A stretch of 39,020 nucleotides of DNA from a virus. The DNA lies in the IMG/VR virus record IMGVR_UViG_3300027582_000007, positions 1 through 39,020 of that record; one strand, written 5' to 3'. The notes under the pieces were generated by a model that was not told where the DNA came from, searched no databases, and saw nothing but the letters and a program-made list of their open reading frames with translations. The position numbers and the translations under genes were made by a program. Position 1 is the first letter of the stretch. The number at the start of each line of letters is the position of its first letter. This document shows positions 14,603 through 21,979 of the stretch, one piece after another.

Positions 14603-14945
14603 AGGCACGGGTTAGGCCAAAAGGCACGGGTTAGGCACGGGTTGGTTTTTTGCACCCTGTGCCAAGAAATCCCGCTGCGTTGCGGCTTTGCAGGTAAGGA
14701 ACGGGTGGTACAGGTTATTACTCTTTATTTTAAGAGAGAAATATAAGAGTAGTACGTTTAGCCGTTCCGCCGTGCCTACTGGCCCCGTGCTTGCACGCGC
14801 ACACCCGCCCCCCAGCAAACCGGAAAGTTACCCGTGCCACCCGTGCCACCCGTGCCTAGTGACTTAACTCATTGATTTATAAGCAAAAAAAAGGCACGGG
14901 TTAGCGAAAACCAACCCGTGCCTAAACCGCTCTAACCCGTGCCTA
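14603..14945. repeat. Iteron array, candidate replication origin
   Basis: The 9-mer GGCACGGGT occurs nine times without mismatch: forward at 14604, 14623, 14634 and 14893; as its complement ACCCGTGCC at 14830, 14839, 14848, 14914 and 14935. Most forward copies continue as GGCACGGGTTAG; copies 14830-14856 are three direct tandem 9-mers. Degenerate copies lie at 14653-14663 and 14770-14778. Between the two clusters is an AT-rich segment (14712-14757). The 475-base region 14473-14947 has no gene and lies between convergent operons. This plan resembles iteron origins such as that of P4. No replication data support it, and the array could instead bind a regulator. Confidence 0.55.
14883..14923 (-). 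terminator. Intrinsic terminator of the leftward 17.6-14.9 kb operon, built from two iterons
   Basis: Two iterons form a perfect 11-bp inverted repeat, AGGCACGGGTT (14892-14902) and AACCCGTGCCT (14913-14923), with a 10-base loop. On the minus strand the stem is followed by eight T (14892-14885). It is well placed to stop leftward transcription after the gene ending at 14948. Confidence 0.75.
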
Positions 14946-14947
14946 GC

Positions 14948-15349
14948 CTAACTGAGCGCCGTAACGTCTAAATCTTCACTTGTGAGGTGTTTCAAATCAG
15001 TTTGTCGGGTGACGTTAGCCAAAAGCATAGCGCGGCCCTCTTTGTTCACCGCAAACGAAAAAGCGATAGTATCGCCCACGACTGCTTGTGCGCGAAGGTC
15101 AGCGGCGGGGATGCTGTAACGCTTATCTTTGCGCCCACCTTTGCCGGTAACCCGATAAAAGCGGATAACGCTCACACTCCCATCGGTAAACGCCAGCGGC
15201 ACCTCTATGCGCTGCCCGTTTTCGAGCGCGTCAAAATCGACACCAAACAAACGGGCGAAAGTTGCCAGTTCCGCCCAACAGTCGGGGTTGCCTTTTTCAA
15301 TCATGGTTTTGGTTAACTTTTTATAAATCGGCGGTATTACTTTTTGCAT
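14948..15349 (-). CDS. Unknown protein next to the iteron array
   Basis: 133 residues, with GAAGGTGA shortly before the ATG. The N-terminal half has a helix (NPDCWAELATFARLFGVDFDAL). The C-terminal half is beta-rich, with RYSIPAADLRAQAVVGDTIAFSF followed by NKEGRAMLLANV, which looks like a small beta-barrel DNA- or RNA-binding fold (AbrB- or B3-like phrasing, IP..LR...VGD). That reading is weak. It is the last gene of the leftward operon and its stop lies 3 bases from the final iteron, so an iteron-binding role is possible but speculative. Overlaps the upstream gene by 13 bases. Confidence 0.65.
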   Translation of the reverse strand: MQKVIPPIYKKLTKTMIEKGNPDCWAELATFARLFGVDFDALENGQRIEVPLAFTDGSVSVIRFYRVTGKGGRKDKRYSIPAADLRAQAVVGDTIAFSFAVNKEGRAMLLANVTRQTDLKHLTSEDLDVTALS

Positions 15350-15645
15350 TTCGTCACCTTCTTTTCGGTTTTCTTGGTTTTTGTTTCTTCAGCAACCCAG
15401 CGGCTCCAAATGGCTTTGGCCTCTTTTTCTGCGCACACTTCAACGCCTTTGATCGCGTGGTATTTCATCAACGAATCACTATCACCCCAAATGGGCTTAT
15501 CCTTGCCCACCCAAACGCTAATGCTTTCAAAATCACCCAGAATAACGGTTTCTGAATTCGTGCTCTCATGTTCGCAATTCAAATCCGCCGCAATGGTGAC
15601 CCCAAATAGCAACGCGGCTAATTCTCTTTCGCTTTGTATTTCCAT
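15337..15645 (-). CDS. Unknown small protein
   Basis: 102 residues, with AAGGAAG 7 bases before the ATG. No domain recognised. The N-terminal 75 residues are acidic and contain SVWVGKDKPIWGDSDSLMKYHAIKGVEV; the C-terminus is very Lys- and Thr-rich (EETKTKKTEKKVTKCKK), likely disordered and able to bind nucleic acid or an acidic partner. It is coupled to the downstream gene by a 13-base overlap. Member of the leftward accessory operon 17619-14948. Confidence 0.65.
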   Translation of the reverse strand: MEIQSERELAALLFGVTIAADLNCEHESTNSETVILGDFESISVWVGKDKPIWGDSDSLMKYHAIKGVEVCAEKEAKAIWSRWVAEETKTKKTEKKVTKCKK

Positions 15646-15733
15646 TTTTTACTTCCTTAATTTTCTGAATGACACCGGAGCGGCATCGCGGAGCGCACCA
15701 CCGAGGCTATGCGCTCGACGCTACCGCTTTCAG

Positions 15734-16408
15734 CTATCGGATAGCGGAGCGGCTGGTGCCGCCAATTTGGGAAGTTAAAGACACCTTCTTGCCCGCTGCC
15801 AAACCTGCGCGGTAACTGGTAAGACTCGAAACGTTAACCCGCTTGGCTTTGCTATAGCGTAGGTTGAAGGTGCTTTCGATCAGAGCGCCCTTTGCCTCGA
15901 CTAAATCGGTGCCGGTGGTGTTGGCTTGCGCGAAAGCTTCACGCCGTTCCTGTTGGATTTTTCTAGCGGAGCCGCCGATTCCCATCACCGCGCCCATCTT
16001 AAAAGCGTTTCGTTCGGAACGGGTTCCCGCATAGTTTTTGGCTAATCGTTCAACAACGTTTGTCAGGTAATCGAAAAACATCAATGCAATTTGAACATCT
16101 TCAGTAACCCCGACAAATTGTACTAGCCCTTGCCGCTTGGTGGGCTTGGTGTCGGTAACGTTAGCCGCCGCCCACGCCAAATACCAAACCCACAAACTAT
16201 TTCGGCTTTCGTTAGTGTCGCCGCGCATCATATCGTCCGCTTTAAGCTTGCTGGCCTCTAATTCGGAGTGAGCGATGTCATACCTGCGCATTAAGGACTC
16301 TGCTTGCCGCAGAGCCGTTGCCGCTTCGTTTTCATTGCTGGCGTTGTGCTGCGCCATGCTTAACAGCTTGCGCACCTTGTCGATGTGTTTTTGTCGGTTA
16401 TCGGTCAT
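15734..16408 (-). CDS. DUF2786 family protein
   Basis: 224 residues. The N-terminus HIDKVRKLLSMAQ followed by NENEAATALRQAESLMRRYDI is the DUF2786 signature, a family of unknown biochemical function found in phages and bacterial defence or transfer regions. The middle (about 70-150) has LWVWYLAWAAANV and ERNAFKMGAVMGIG. A GAGGGG ribosome site precedes the ATG and the 5' end overlaps the upstream gene by 11 bases. The 88 bases downstream hold only the next ribosome site and no obvious gene. Confidence 0.85.
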   Translation of the reverse strand: MTDNRQKHIDKVRKLLSMAQHNASNENEAATALRQAESLMRRYDIAHSELEASKLKADDMMRGDTNESRNSLWVWYLAWAAANVTDTKPTKRQGLVQFVGVTEDVQIALMFFDYLTNVVERLAKNYAGTRSERNAFKMGAVMGIGGSARKIQQERREAFAQANTTGTDLVEAKGALIESTFNLRYSKAKRVNVSSLTSYRAGLAAGKKVSLTSQIGGTSRSAIR

Positions 16409-16589
16409 TTTGAACCCCTCGGCTGGATGTGAGAATCGCGTACTCGTTCACTAATTTTTGAAGCTGCTTAATGTGACATTCGTTTTTGTTGGGCATTTGG
16501 TGAAGATGCTGAATCCCTCGACGAACGAAACGAAGGCGCAAGCCGATATCGTGTAACTGCTTTGCTTTGGTGTTGGGTGATATGTTCAC
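16398..16589 (-). CDS. Small helical protein of unknown function
   Basis: 63 residues, mostly helical and basic (IGLRLRFVRRGIQHLHQMP, then HIKQLQKLVNEYAIL). It overlaps the upstream gene by 4 bases (ATGA) and the downstream DUF2786 gene by 11 bases, which is the main support for its being real. No family recognised. Confidence 0.55.
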   Translation of the reverse strand: MNISPNTKAKQLHDIGLRLRFVRRGIQHLHQMPNKNECHIKQLQKLVNEYAILTSSRGVQNDR

Positions 16590-16999
16590 TTCTCCACCTC
16601 CATATCGACCAAATTTGCGTAATTCATTTCGCGGATTTGCATTGCTTGATAGTGTGGGACAGCTTCTTGTATTTCTCCAAAGTAAGCCGCCGCAATCGCT
16701 GCCGCTTCTATATATGTATCTTTTAAGAAAAGCGCGTCTTCGATATTCGGAATTGGGACAAGGTCATGGACAAAACCGATAATGTGATTAGCCGCCATGA
16801 ACTCACCGGCAATTTTTGGGCCGAAATTGCGCGGGTACTCTCTACCGGCACACCATCCATTGCGGAACTGTCTTTCCCCCTTGGATTCTTTACGAATTAA
16901 ATCTGATATATATGGCCTCGACCCTCTATGGTCGATTGCGTGCCGCATTTTTGAGACAACATCTTTAATAAGTTGCATTTGCTGCGTTGTGATTGTCAT
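16586..16999 (-). CDS. Unknown protein of the leftward accessory operon
   Basis: 137 residues. AAGGGAA lies 7 bases before the ATG. Helical N-terminus (QLIKDVVSKMRHAI), a Gly/Arg-rich middle (GERQFRNGWCAGREYPRNFGPKI) and a helical C-terminus (YIEAAAIAAAYFGEIQEA). I do not recognise the family. It is coupled by a 4-base overlap to the small gene downstream. A hairpin-forming spacer (about 17028-17059) separates it from the zinc-finger gene upstream. Confidence 0.65.
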   Translation of the reverse strand: MTITTQQMQLIKDVVSKMRHAIDHRGSRPYISDLIRKESKGERQFRNGWCAGREYPRNFGPKIAGEFMAANHIIGFVHDLVPIPNIEDALFLKDTYIEAAAIAAAYFGEIQEAVPHYQAMQIREMNYANLVDMEVEK

Positions 17000-17077
17000 T
17001 TTTGGTTCCCTTGTTTGGTTTTCTAATACGCCTCGCGGCGTTTCGGTTGGTTACCAACCAACGCTCGTCAGTTAGAA

Positions 17078-17416
17078 CTAGCAGCCAAGGCCCATTTCAG
17101 CGCGGTAAGTTATGTAGTCGGCGTGCCGATCTTCAGCTTCTTGGCGGCGCTCGATCTCATAACTGCTAAATTGTTCTGGCGTTAACGAGGAAAGGTCATC
17201 TACTTTTACAGTCGTTCTCCCACCGCATTCAGCGCAGGAAACGTCAAAGTCCCCAGAAAAATAGCCGTCTAGGAATTCTTCATCGAAATTAGATATAGGA
17301 GCGCCATCAAAAGCGGGGTTGCCGTGGCTACCCGCACCCGCGCAGCGTGGGCAAACCTCCCAGCGAGTGCCTATCTGAACGGCTTCACCATCGATATAAA
17401 TTGTTTGTAGTTCCAT
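17078..17416 (-). CDS. Zinc-finger phage protein
   Basis: 112 residues. VCPRCAGAGSHGNP (first CxxC, residues 22-25) and VSCAECGGRTTV (second CxxC, about 60-63) bracket a linker with FDEEFLDGYFSGDFD. This CxxC...DYFsG.yDV.C..C arrangement, with DnaJ-like CxxCxGxG features, is one I know from small uncharacterised proteins in proteobacterial phages. The C-terminal half is an acidic helix. Probably a zinc-binding adaptor; function unknown. GGGGGCG precedes the ATG and the upstream gene ends 2 bases away. Confidence 0.75.
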   Translation of the reverse strand: MELQTIYIDGEAVQIGTRWEVCPRCAGAGSHGNPAFDGAPISNFDEEFLDGYFSGDFDVSCAECGGRTTVKVDDLSSLTPEQFSSYEIERRQEAEDRHADYITYRAEMGLGC

Positions 17417-17418
17417 TG

Positions 17419-17619
17419 TTACGCCCCCAACGCTTGTGCAAGCTTCGATTGGTTTTGCAAGGCCACGCTGTAGCCCAGACGCTTCACATTGCTGATCGTT
17501 TCAAGAGTTAGCGTTTTGGTTCCTGCGATTTGCGCAAAGGTGTGCGCGTCACTGCAAACCGGATAGACAGTCTCGACCCCGTAGACCGTTTTTATTGTCA
17601 CTGTTATTGATTTAGTCAT
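17419..17619 (-). CDS. Small conserved phage protein, first gene of leftward operon
   Basis: 66 residues. It begins KSITVTIKTVYGVETVYPVCSDAHTFAQIAGTKTLTLETISNVKRLGY; the phrases TIKTVYG...YP and FA.IAGTKTL recur in small proteins of other proteobacterial phages, usually beside the zinc-finger protein encoded here next door. Function unknown. AAGGTAG precedes the ATG by 8 bases. Expression probably starts at the operator-controlled promoter 17655-17683. Confidence 0.7.
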   Translation of the reverse strand: MTKSITVTIKTVYGVETVYPVCSDAHTFAQIAGTKTLTLETISNVKRLGYSVALQNQSKLAQALGA

Positions 17620-17654
17620 TTATCCACTACCTTGTTTTGTTATTGATGGGGCCA

Positions 17655-17704
17655 ACGATATCAACCGGCGGTTGACATATCAACTAAACATCAACAAAAA
17701 GTTG
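17655..17704. promoter_or_regulatory. Late/accessory divergent control region with two operators
   Basis: Two perfect CAAC-N5-GTTG sites occur 30 bases apart: CAACCGGCGGTTG (17662-17674, within the 15-base palindrome 17661-17675) and CAACAAAAAGTTG (17692-17704). On the minus strand, TTGATA (17683-17678), 17 bases, and TATCGT (17660-17655) form a promoter for the leftward operon with the first operator between -35 and -10. The region also separates that operon from the rightward terminase genes, so binding here could silence both in the lysogen. Confidence 0.6.
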
Positions 17705-17756
17705 AAATAAATACAAAAGGTAGATAAATCAATAGGTTACATAAGCTATCCGGTGG

Positions 17757-17762
17757 CATAAT
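17757..17762 (+). promoter_or_regulatory. Candidate -10 of the late (terminase) promoter
   Basis: CATAAT matches the -10 consensus at five of six positions and lies 32 bases before the small terminase ATG. No convincing -35 is seen (the region 17734-17741 reads AGGTTACA), so an activator may be needed, which would fit late genes. Confidence 0.3.
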
Positions 17763-17793
17763 TGCGGCACATTTACACGCTTACGAGGCATAG

Positions 17794-18189
17794 ATGGCGC
17801 GACTACCTGTAGACATAGACATAAACCAAGTGCGACAGCTTGCTGCGCAGGGAATGAGCGAAATCCAAATAGCTCAATCGTTGGGCGTTAGCCCGTCAAC
17901 CATCGATAGACGAAAGCGTGGTGATCCTGATGGTTTTGGGTGCGCCATTAAAGAAGGGCGTGCCGCTGGTATCAAAGCGGTCACATCGAGCCTGTTCCAA
18001 GCCGCTACTGATCCTGACCGCCCAAACGTGGCGGCGGCTCAGTTCTATCTAAAGAACCGTGATCGGGCTAATTGGAGCGACCGACAAGAACATGACGTTA
18101 CGGGCCACATAAGCCACGACCACGACCATAACGTGCAGCGTGCAATGCAGACACTCATCGACAACGGGGTTGATCCTGCAAGCCTTTGA
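17794..18189 (+). CDS. terS: Small terminase subunit
   Basis: 131 residues. The N-terminal HTH (VRQLAAQGMSEIQIAQSLGVSPSTIDRRK, about 12-40) recognises packaging DNA; residues about 45-95, with FGCAIKEGRAAGIKAVTSSLFQAAT and AAAQFYLKNRDRANWSDR, are the oligomerisation region typical of phage small terminases. The C-terminus is His-rich (HISHDHDHN). It lies immediately before the large subunit gene, separated by a 225-base spacer with repeats that may be part of the packaging site. Confidence 0.9.
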   Translation: MARLPVDIDINQVRQLAAQGMSEIQIAQSLGVSPSTIDRRKRGDPDGFGCAIKEGRAAGIKAVTSSLFQAATDPDRPNVAAAQFYLKNRDRANWSDRQEHDVTGHISHDHDHNVQRAMQTLIDNGVDPASL

Positions 18190-18414
18190 GGTTGTGTCGG
18201 ATGCGGCATCAACCGCAACGATAGGCGCGGTAGGGGCTAGAGTTGCGGCTGGTGCAACTATCGGCGCACCGGCGACCTTGAACGGGCGCGGCTACACCCC
18301 TCGGCACCCCTCTATCCCTCTGTGCCTTAAAGGAGTCGTTAGGCTTCGCAAAAATGGGACTCCGGTGGGGCGGGTACGGGGCCATATGCTGAGATACATA
18401 CTTGGGGCGATTTT
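18190..18414 (+). other. Spacer between terminase genes with a possible small ORF
   Basis: 225 bases between the terminase genes. A frame from GTG 18194 to 18427 could encode 77 residues (an Ala/Gly-rich start, then a basic segment), but no ribosome site or family supports it and it would overlap the large terminase start. The first copy of the TTCGCAAAAA repeat (18345-18354) lies here. The stretch may carry the packaging signal rather than a gene. Confidence 0.35.
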
Positions 18415-18464
18415 ATGGCGGAAGTGACTTCGCAAAAAGAGGGTTCGCAAAAAGGGACTCCGGT
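18345..18464 (+). repeat. Short direct repeats at the terS-terL junction, candidate pac element
   Basis: Copy 1 (18345-18366) reads TTCGCAAAAA, T, GGGACTCCGGT; copy 2 (18444-18464) is identical except that the single T is absent. A partial third copy, TTCGCAAAAAG, lies at 18429-18439, so the large terminase begins inside the repeats. Pac sites of headful phages often lie in or next to the small terminase gene, which makes this a candidate recognition site; nothing else proves it. Confidence 0.4.
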
Positions 18465-19905
18465 ATTAACAGAGGCCCAGCAAGAGAAAGCGGAAGAACT
18501 GGCGCAAGCGATTGAACTGGTAAAACAGCACAGACGCGAGAACCGCATGTCGTTTTTCAAACCGTACCCGTGGCAAGCTGATTTCTACAAATCCGGTAAG
18601 ACTAACAAGCAGCGTCTTCTCATGGCTGCAAACCGTGTCGGCAAAACTGCGTCTATGGCGTTGGAGGTTGCGTTTCACCTCACAGGTGAATATCCAGAAT
18701 GGTGGGAAGGCGTAGAGTTCAAACGCCCCGTAAACCTTTGGAGCTTGGGAGTTTCTGGAGAGCAGTTACGCGATGTGTTGGTCAAAGAGCTATTCGGTGC
18801 CTACCTCGGAGACGGAAAGTTTGACGGCTCTGGATTGATTCCGCAAAAGCTTGTGTACCAAGTGACCCCTGCTATGGGAACTCCACGATTGCCCAGGGAC
18901 GTTGCAGTGAGACATGCCAGAGGCAACACAAGCACGGTCAGTTTTAAAAGTTACACGCAGGGGCAACACGTTTTGATGGGGTCGAGCCAAGACTTCATCT
19001 GGATCGACGAAGAGCCTGTTGACCCCACTATTTATCCGCAGTGCCTAACTCGCACAGCCACTGGCAACGATGGCAAGGGTGGATATGTGGTGATGACGTT
19101 CACGCCAGAGAATGGTGTGACTGAGTTAGTGTCCCAGTTTATGGACAACCGTGCTAAGGGGCAGCATCTGGCAAACGCCACATGGGAAGATGCGAAGCAC
19201 TTGGACAAGGATACAAAGGAGCAGTTACTGGCTGCAATTCCTGAATATCAACGGGATATGCGGAGTAAGGGCATACCCGTTTTGGGCGAAGGTATGGTGT
19301 TCCCGATAGCGGAAGAGGCTGTGAAGTGCGAACCGTTTGAGATACCGCCTCACTATAAGAAATTAGCTGCAATTGACTTTGGTATCACGCACCCAACCAC
19401 TGTTGTTTGGACTGCTTACAACGCGGACACGGATACGATATACGTCTATGACGTTTACAAGAAAGCCGACGAGGTTCCAGCGATACATGCAGCGGTAATC
19501 AAGTCCAGAGGTAAAGATATCCCCGTCATCTACCCCCATGACGGAGATTCGACGGAGAAGGGCAGTGGCAAGACCTTGGCTGAAATGTATTTAGAGTCGG
19601 GGGTGCTGATGATTGGCAAATTTACCAACCCAGATGGCACAAACTACGTCGAACCCGCCCTTATGGAAATGTTAGAACGTTTTCGCACAGGCCGATTGAA
19701 GGTTTTCAATAACTTGTTACCTTGGTTTGAAGAATTTAGAAGGTATCACCGCAAAAAAGGCAAGATCCACAAAGAGTTCGATGACTTGATGGACGCGACA
19801 CGCTATTCCGCAATAAGTGTGACTCGTTTCGGTCAAAATCGAGCAGAGCGTGAGAATGTCGGCACACGAACAGGAGCTTATACAAGCCATGATTACGACT
19901 ATTGA
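18415..19905 (+). CDS. terL: Large terminase subunit
   Basis: 496 residues, typical length. The ATPase has Walker A AANRVGKT (71-78) and Walker B FIWIDEEP (Asp198, Glu199). The C-terminal nuclease begins with KLAAIDFGITHPTT (Asp321) and continues with further acidic residues (IPVIYPHDGDS and the late EFDDLMDATRYS). It drives ATP-dependent DNA packaging through the portal and cuts the concatemer. The first 15 residues are encoded by the repeat region 18429-18464. The 3' end overlaps the portal start. Confidence 0.95.
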   Translation: MAEVTSQKEGSQKGTPVLTEAQQEKAEELAQAIELVKQHRRENRMSFFKPYPWQADFYKSGKTNKQRLLMAANRVGKTASMALEVAFHLTGEYPEWWEGVEFKRPVNLWSLGVSGEQLRDVLVKELFGAYLGDGKFDGSGLIPQKLVYQVTPAMGTPRLPRDVAVRHARGNTSTVSFKSYTQGQHVLMGSSQDFIWIDEEPVDPTIYPQCLTRTATGNDGKGGYVVMTFTPENGVTELVSQFMDNRAKGQHLANATWEDAKHLDKDTKEQLLAAIPEYQRDMRSKGIPVLGEGMVFPIAEEAVKCEPFEIPPHYKKLAAIDFGITHPTTVVWTAYNADTDTIYVYDVYKKADEVPAIHAAVIKSRGKDIPVIYPHDGDSTEKGSGKTLAEMYLESGVLMIGKFTNPDGTNYVEPALMEMLERFRTGRLKVFNNLLPWFEEFRRYHRKKGKIHKEFDDLMDATRYSAISVTRFGQNRAERENVGTRTGAYTSHDYDY

Positions 19906-21979
19906 TGAAAACGAACTGCTGAGTACGCTTGAGCAGAATATTGACAGTGCAGACACCTACGCTAACAGCGAGGTTGGTGAGCAAAGGGATAAAGGTCATC
20001 GATACTACTACGGTGAACCTATGGGTAACGAGATCCGTGGTAGGAGCCAGCACGTTTCGATGGATGTGTTCGACGCAGTCGAAGGGGTTAAAGCGTTATT
20101 GCTAGAAACTTTCTCCAGCGATAAAAACATTTGTCGCTTTGAGGCTCAATCGCCCGAAGATGTAATGGGCGCACGCATGGCAACATCGTGGGTCAATTAT
20201 AATTTCTACAGACAAAATGACGGGATGAGAATTCTTTCGTCAGTTATCCACGATGCGCTCATTGCGAAAACGGGGATCGTTAAAAGGTACTACAAGGACG
20301 ATTATCGTTACGAAACGATGGAGTTTGAGGGCATCAGTGAGGCTGAGTTCAATGTGATGATGTCCGACCCCTCTATGACACCTTTGGAAGTTGTTGAGGA
20401 GATGGTTTCTACAATAGACCAGCAAACAGGTGTTGAGTACGCGGAGATGTCTATCTCAGGCACCGCTCACAAACGCATAGACACCAGTAAGGTGTGCGTT
20501 GAGACGGTAGAGCCAGAAGACTTCTTGATTAGCCCACGGGCCAAGGACATAGAGACAAGCGACTTTTGCAGCCATCGCATGGCTAGGACTCGCGGTGAGC
20601 TTCTAGCGGAAGGGTTTGAACAGTCTATTGTAGATCGTCTTGATGAAGAAGAAATGTTGAAGGAGGACGGCTCGTTAGGGCGGGACTCTGTAGACAGTTT
20701 CCGAAAAGACTCAACAGGGATAAACGACTCTAAGGACAGAGAGTACGTCACGCTATACGAGTCCTACATTAAGAAGTACGACGAAGAGATCAACGCCTGT
20801 GTCTACTATAAGGTCATACACAGCCGACGAGTAATGCTAGACGTTGAGTTGGTCAGTGAGATGCCGTTCCGCAGCTTCTGCCCATTCCCGTTACCGCATC
20901 GCTTCTACGGCATGAGCCTTGCTGACGTTCTATGCGACTTGCAGAAAACGCAGTCATCGTTGAAGCGTGGGGTGGTCGATCATTTGTTCTTAACTACAAC
21001 AAGCCGTTGGGTAGCCAACTTATCGTTGGTTAAGAACCCACGCGACTTGTTAGACAACAGAGTTGGCGCGGTGATTGACGTTAACTCGCCAAACCCCGAA
21101 TCAGTGGTTAGACCTCTTCCAACTCCGCAGCTAAACGGAAACGTTTATACAGCTATAGAGAATTTTGAGAAAGAGAAGGAGGCGCGTTCGGGGTCTAGCC
21201 GCATGAGCAGGGGCATGGACTCTACTGCTGTCAGCAAGCAAAACTCCAGTGATTTGATTAACACGTTTATGAACGCAAGTAATCGGCGTGTGATGATCAT
21301 GGCGCGTAACTTGGCTGAGAACTTCCTAAAACCTTTAATGCATGACCTGTACAGGCTTGCAGTTGAGTACGAAAAAGAAGAGAAGCTGTTACAGCTAGAC
21401 GGGCAGTTTGTTCCGGTAAATCCTGCGTTCCTTGGTGATCGAACTGAGATGACCGTTGCAGTTGCGCTAACGCCAGATGAGCAATCACAAGAAGCTCAGA
21501 TGCTGTTGAGCTTGGACACCCAGTTCACATCAAACCCACAAGACCCAACTCTTGGCGGTTTGTATGGTCAGCAGCAGCGGCACGCGATGCTCAGTAGAGC
21601 GTTTGATCTTCTAAACATCAAAGACGCGGCTGCGTATCTAGCAGATCCAAATTCGCCAGAGTTTCAGCAGATGCAGCAACAGCAACAGCAGCAGCAGCAG
21701 GAAGAGGCGCAGCGCCAAGAGCAGATGCAGATGGAGCAAGTTGAGTTTCAAGCAGAAATGCTGCAACGGCAGGTTAGCGTTCAAGAAGGCCAGTTAGAGC
21801 TAGACATCTTGAAGGAGCAAAACCGTAGCGTAATAGAACGCGACAAGCAGGAGCATCAAGAAGAGAACGAGGACTCTCGTTTGCTCATGGATGCAGAAAA
21901 GATGAAGCATCAGATGAAAATGGACGAAGCTGAACTGGTTCTTGAAAAAACGCAAAACCGCAACGTGAGTATCGGCTAA
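19889..21979 (+). CDS. Portal protein, P22-type
   Basis: 696 residues from the ATG at 19889, which follows AGGAG (19872-19876) and overlaps the terminase by 17 bases; GTG 19850 and ATG 19856 in the same frame are alternatives that would overlap by over 50 bases. NEIRGRSQHVSMDVFDAVEG and ATSWVNYNFYRQNDG with DALIAKTGIVKRYY are the portal core seen in P22-type families. The C-terminus carries a poly-Gln stretch (QQQQQQQQQ) and a long charged coiled coil (about 590-690), which would match the barrel of the P22 portal. It forms the dodecameric vertex through which DNA enters and leaves. Confidence 0.9.
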   Translation: MITTIDENELLSTLEQNIDSADTYANSEVGEQRDKGHRYYYGEPMGNEIRGRSQHVSMDVFDAVEGVKALLLETFSSDKNICRFEAQSPEDVMGARMATSWVNYNFYRQNDGMRILSSVIHDALIAKTGIVKRYYKDDYRYETMEFEGISEAEFNVMMSDPSMTPLEVVEEMVSTIDQQTGVEYAEMSISGTAHKRIDTSKVCVETVEPEDFLISPRAKDIETSDFCSHRMARTRGELLAEGFEQSIVDRLDEEEMLKEDGSLGRDSVDSFRKDSTGINDSKDREYVTLYESYIKKYDEEINACVYYKVIHSRRVMLDVELVSEMPFRSFCPFPLPHRFYGMSLADVLCDLQKTQSSLKRGVVDHLFLTTTSRWVANLSLVKNPRDLLDNRVGAVIDVNSPNPESVVRPLPTPQLNGNVYTAIENFEKEKEARSGSSRMSRGMDSTAVSKQNSSDLINTFMNASNRRVMIMARNLAENFLKPLMHDLYRLAVEYEKEEKLLQLDGQFVPVNPAFLGDRTEMTVAVALTPDEQSQEAQMLLSLDTQFTSNPQDPTLGGLYGQQQRHAMLSRAFDLLNIKDAAAYLADPNSPEFQQMQQQQQQQQQEEAQRQEQMQMEQVEFQAEMLQRQVSVQEGQLELDILKEQNRSVIERDKQEHQEENEDSRLLMDAEKMKHQMKMDEAELVLEKTQNRNVSIG

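Noticed and set aside
17028-17059. Hairpins ACGCC-TCGC-GGCGT and GGTTGG-TTA-CCAACC as a terminator inside the leftward operon
   Set aside because: Stems are short and no T-run follows on the minus strand; the downstream gene has a normal ribosome site and probably stays in the same operon.
21015-21027. CAACTTATCGTTG in the portal gene as an operator
   Set aside because: It lies deep in coding sequence away from any promoter and one copy is expected by chance.
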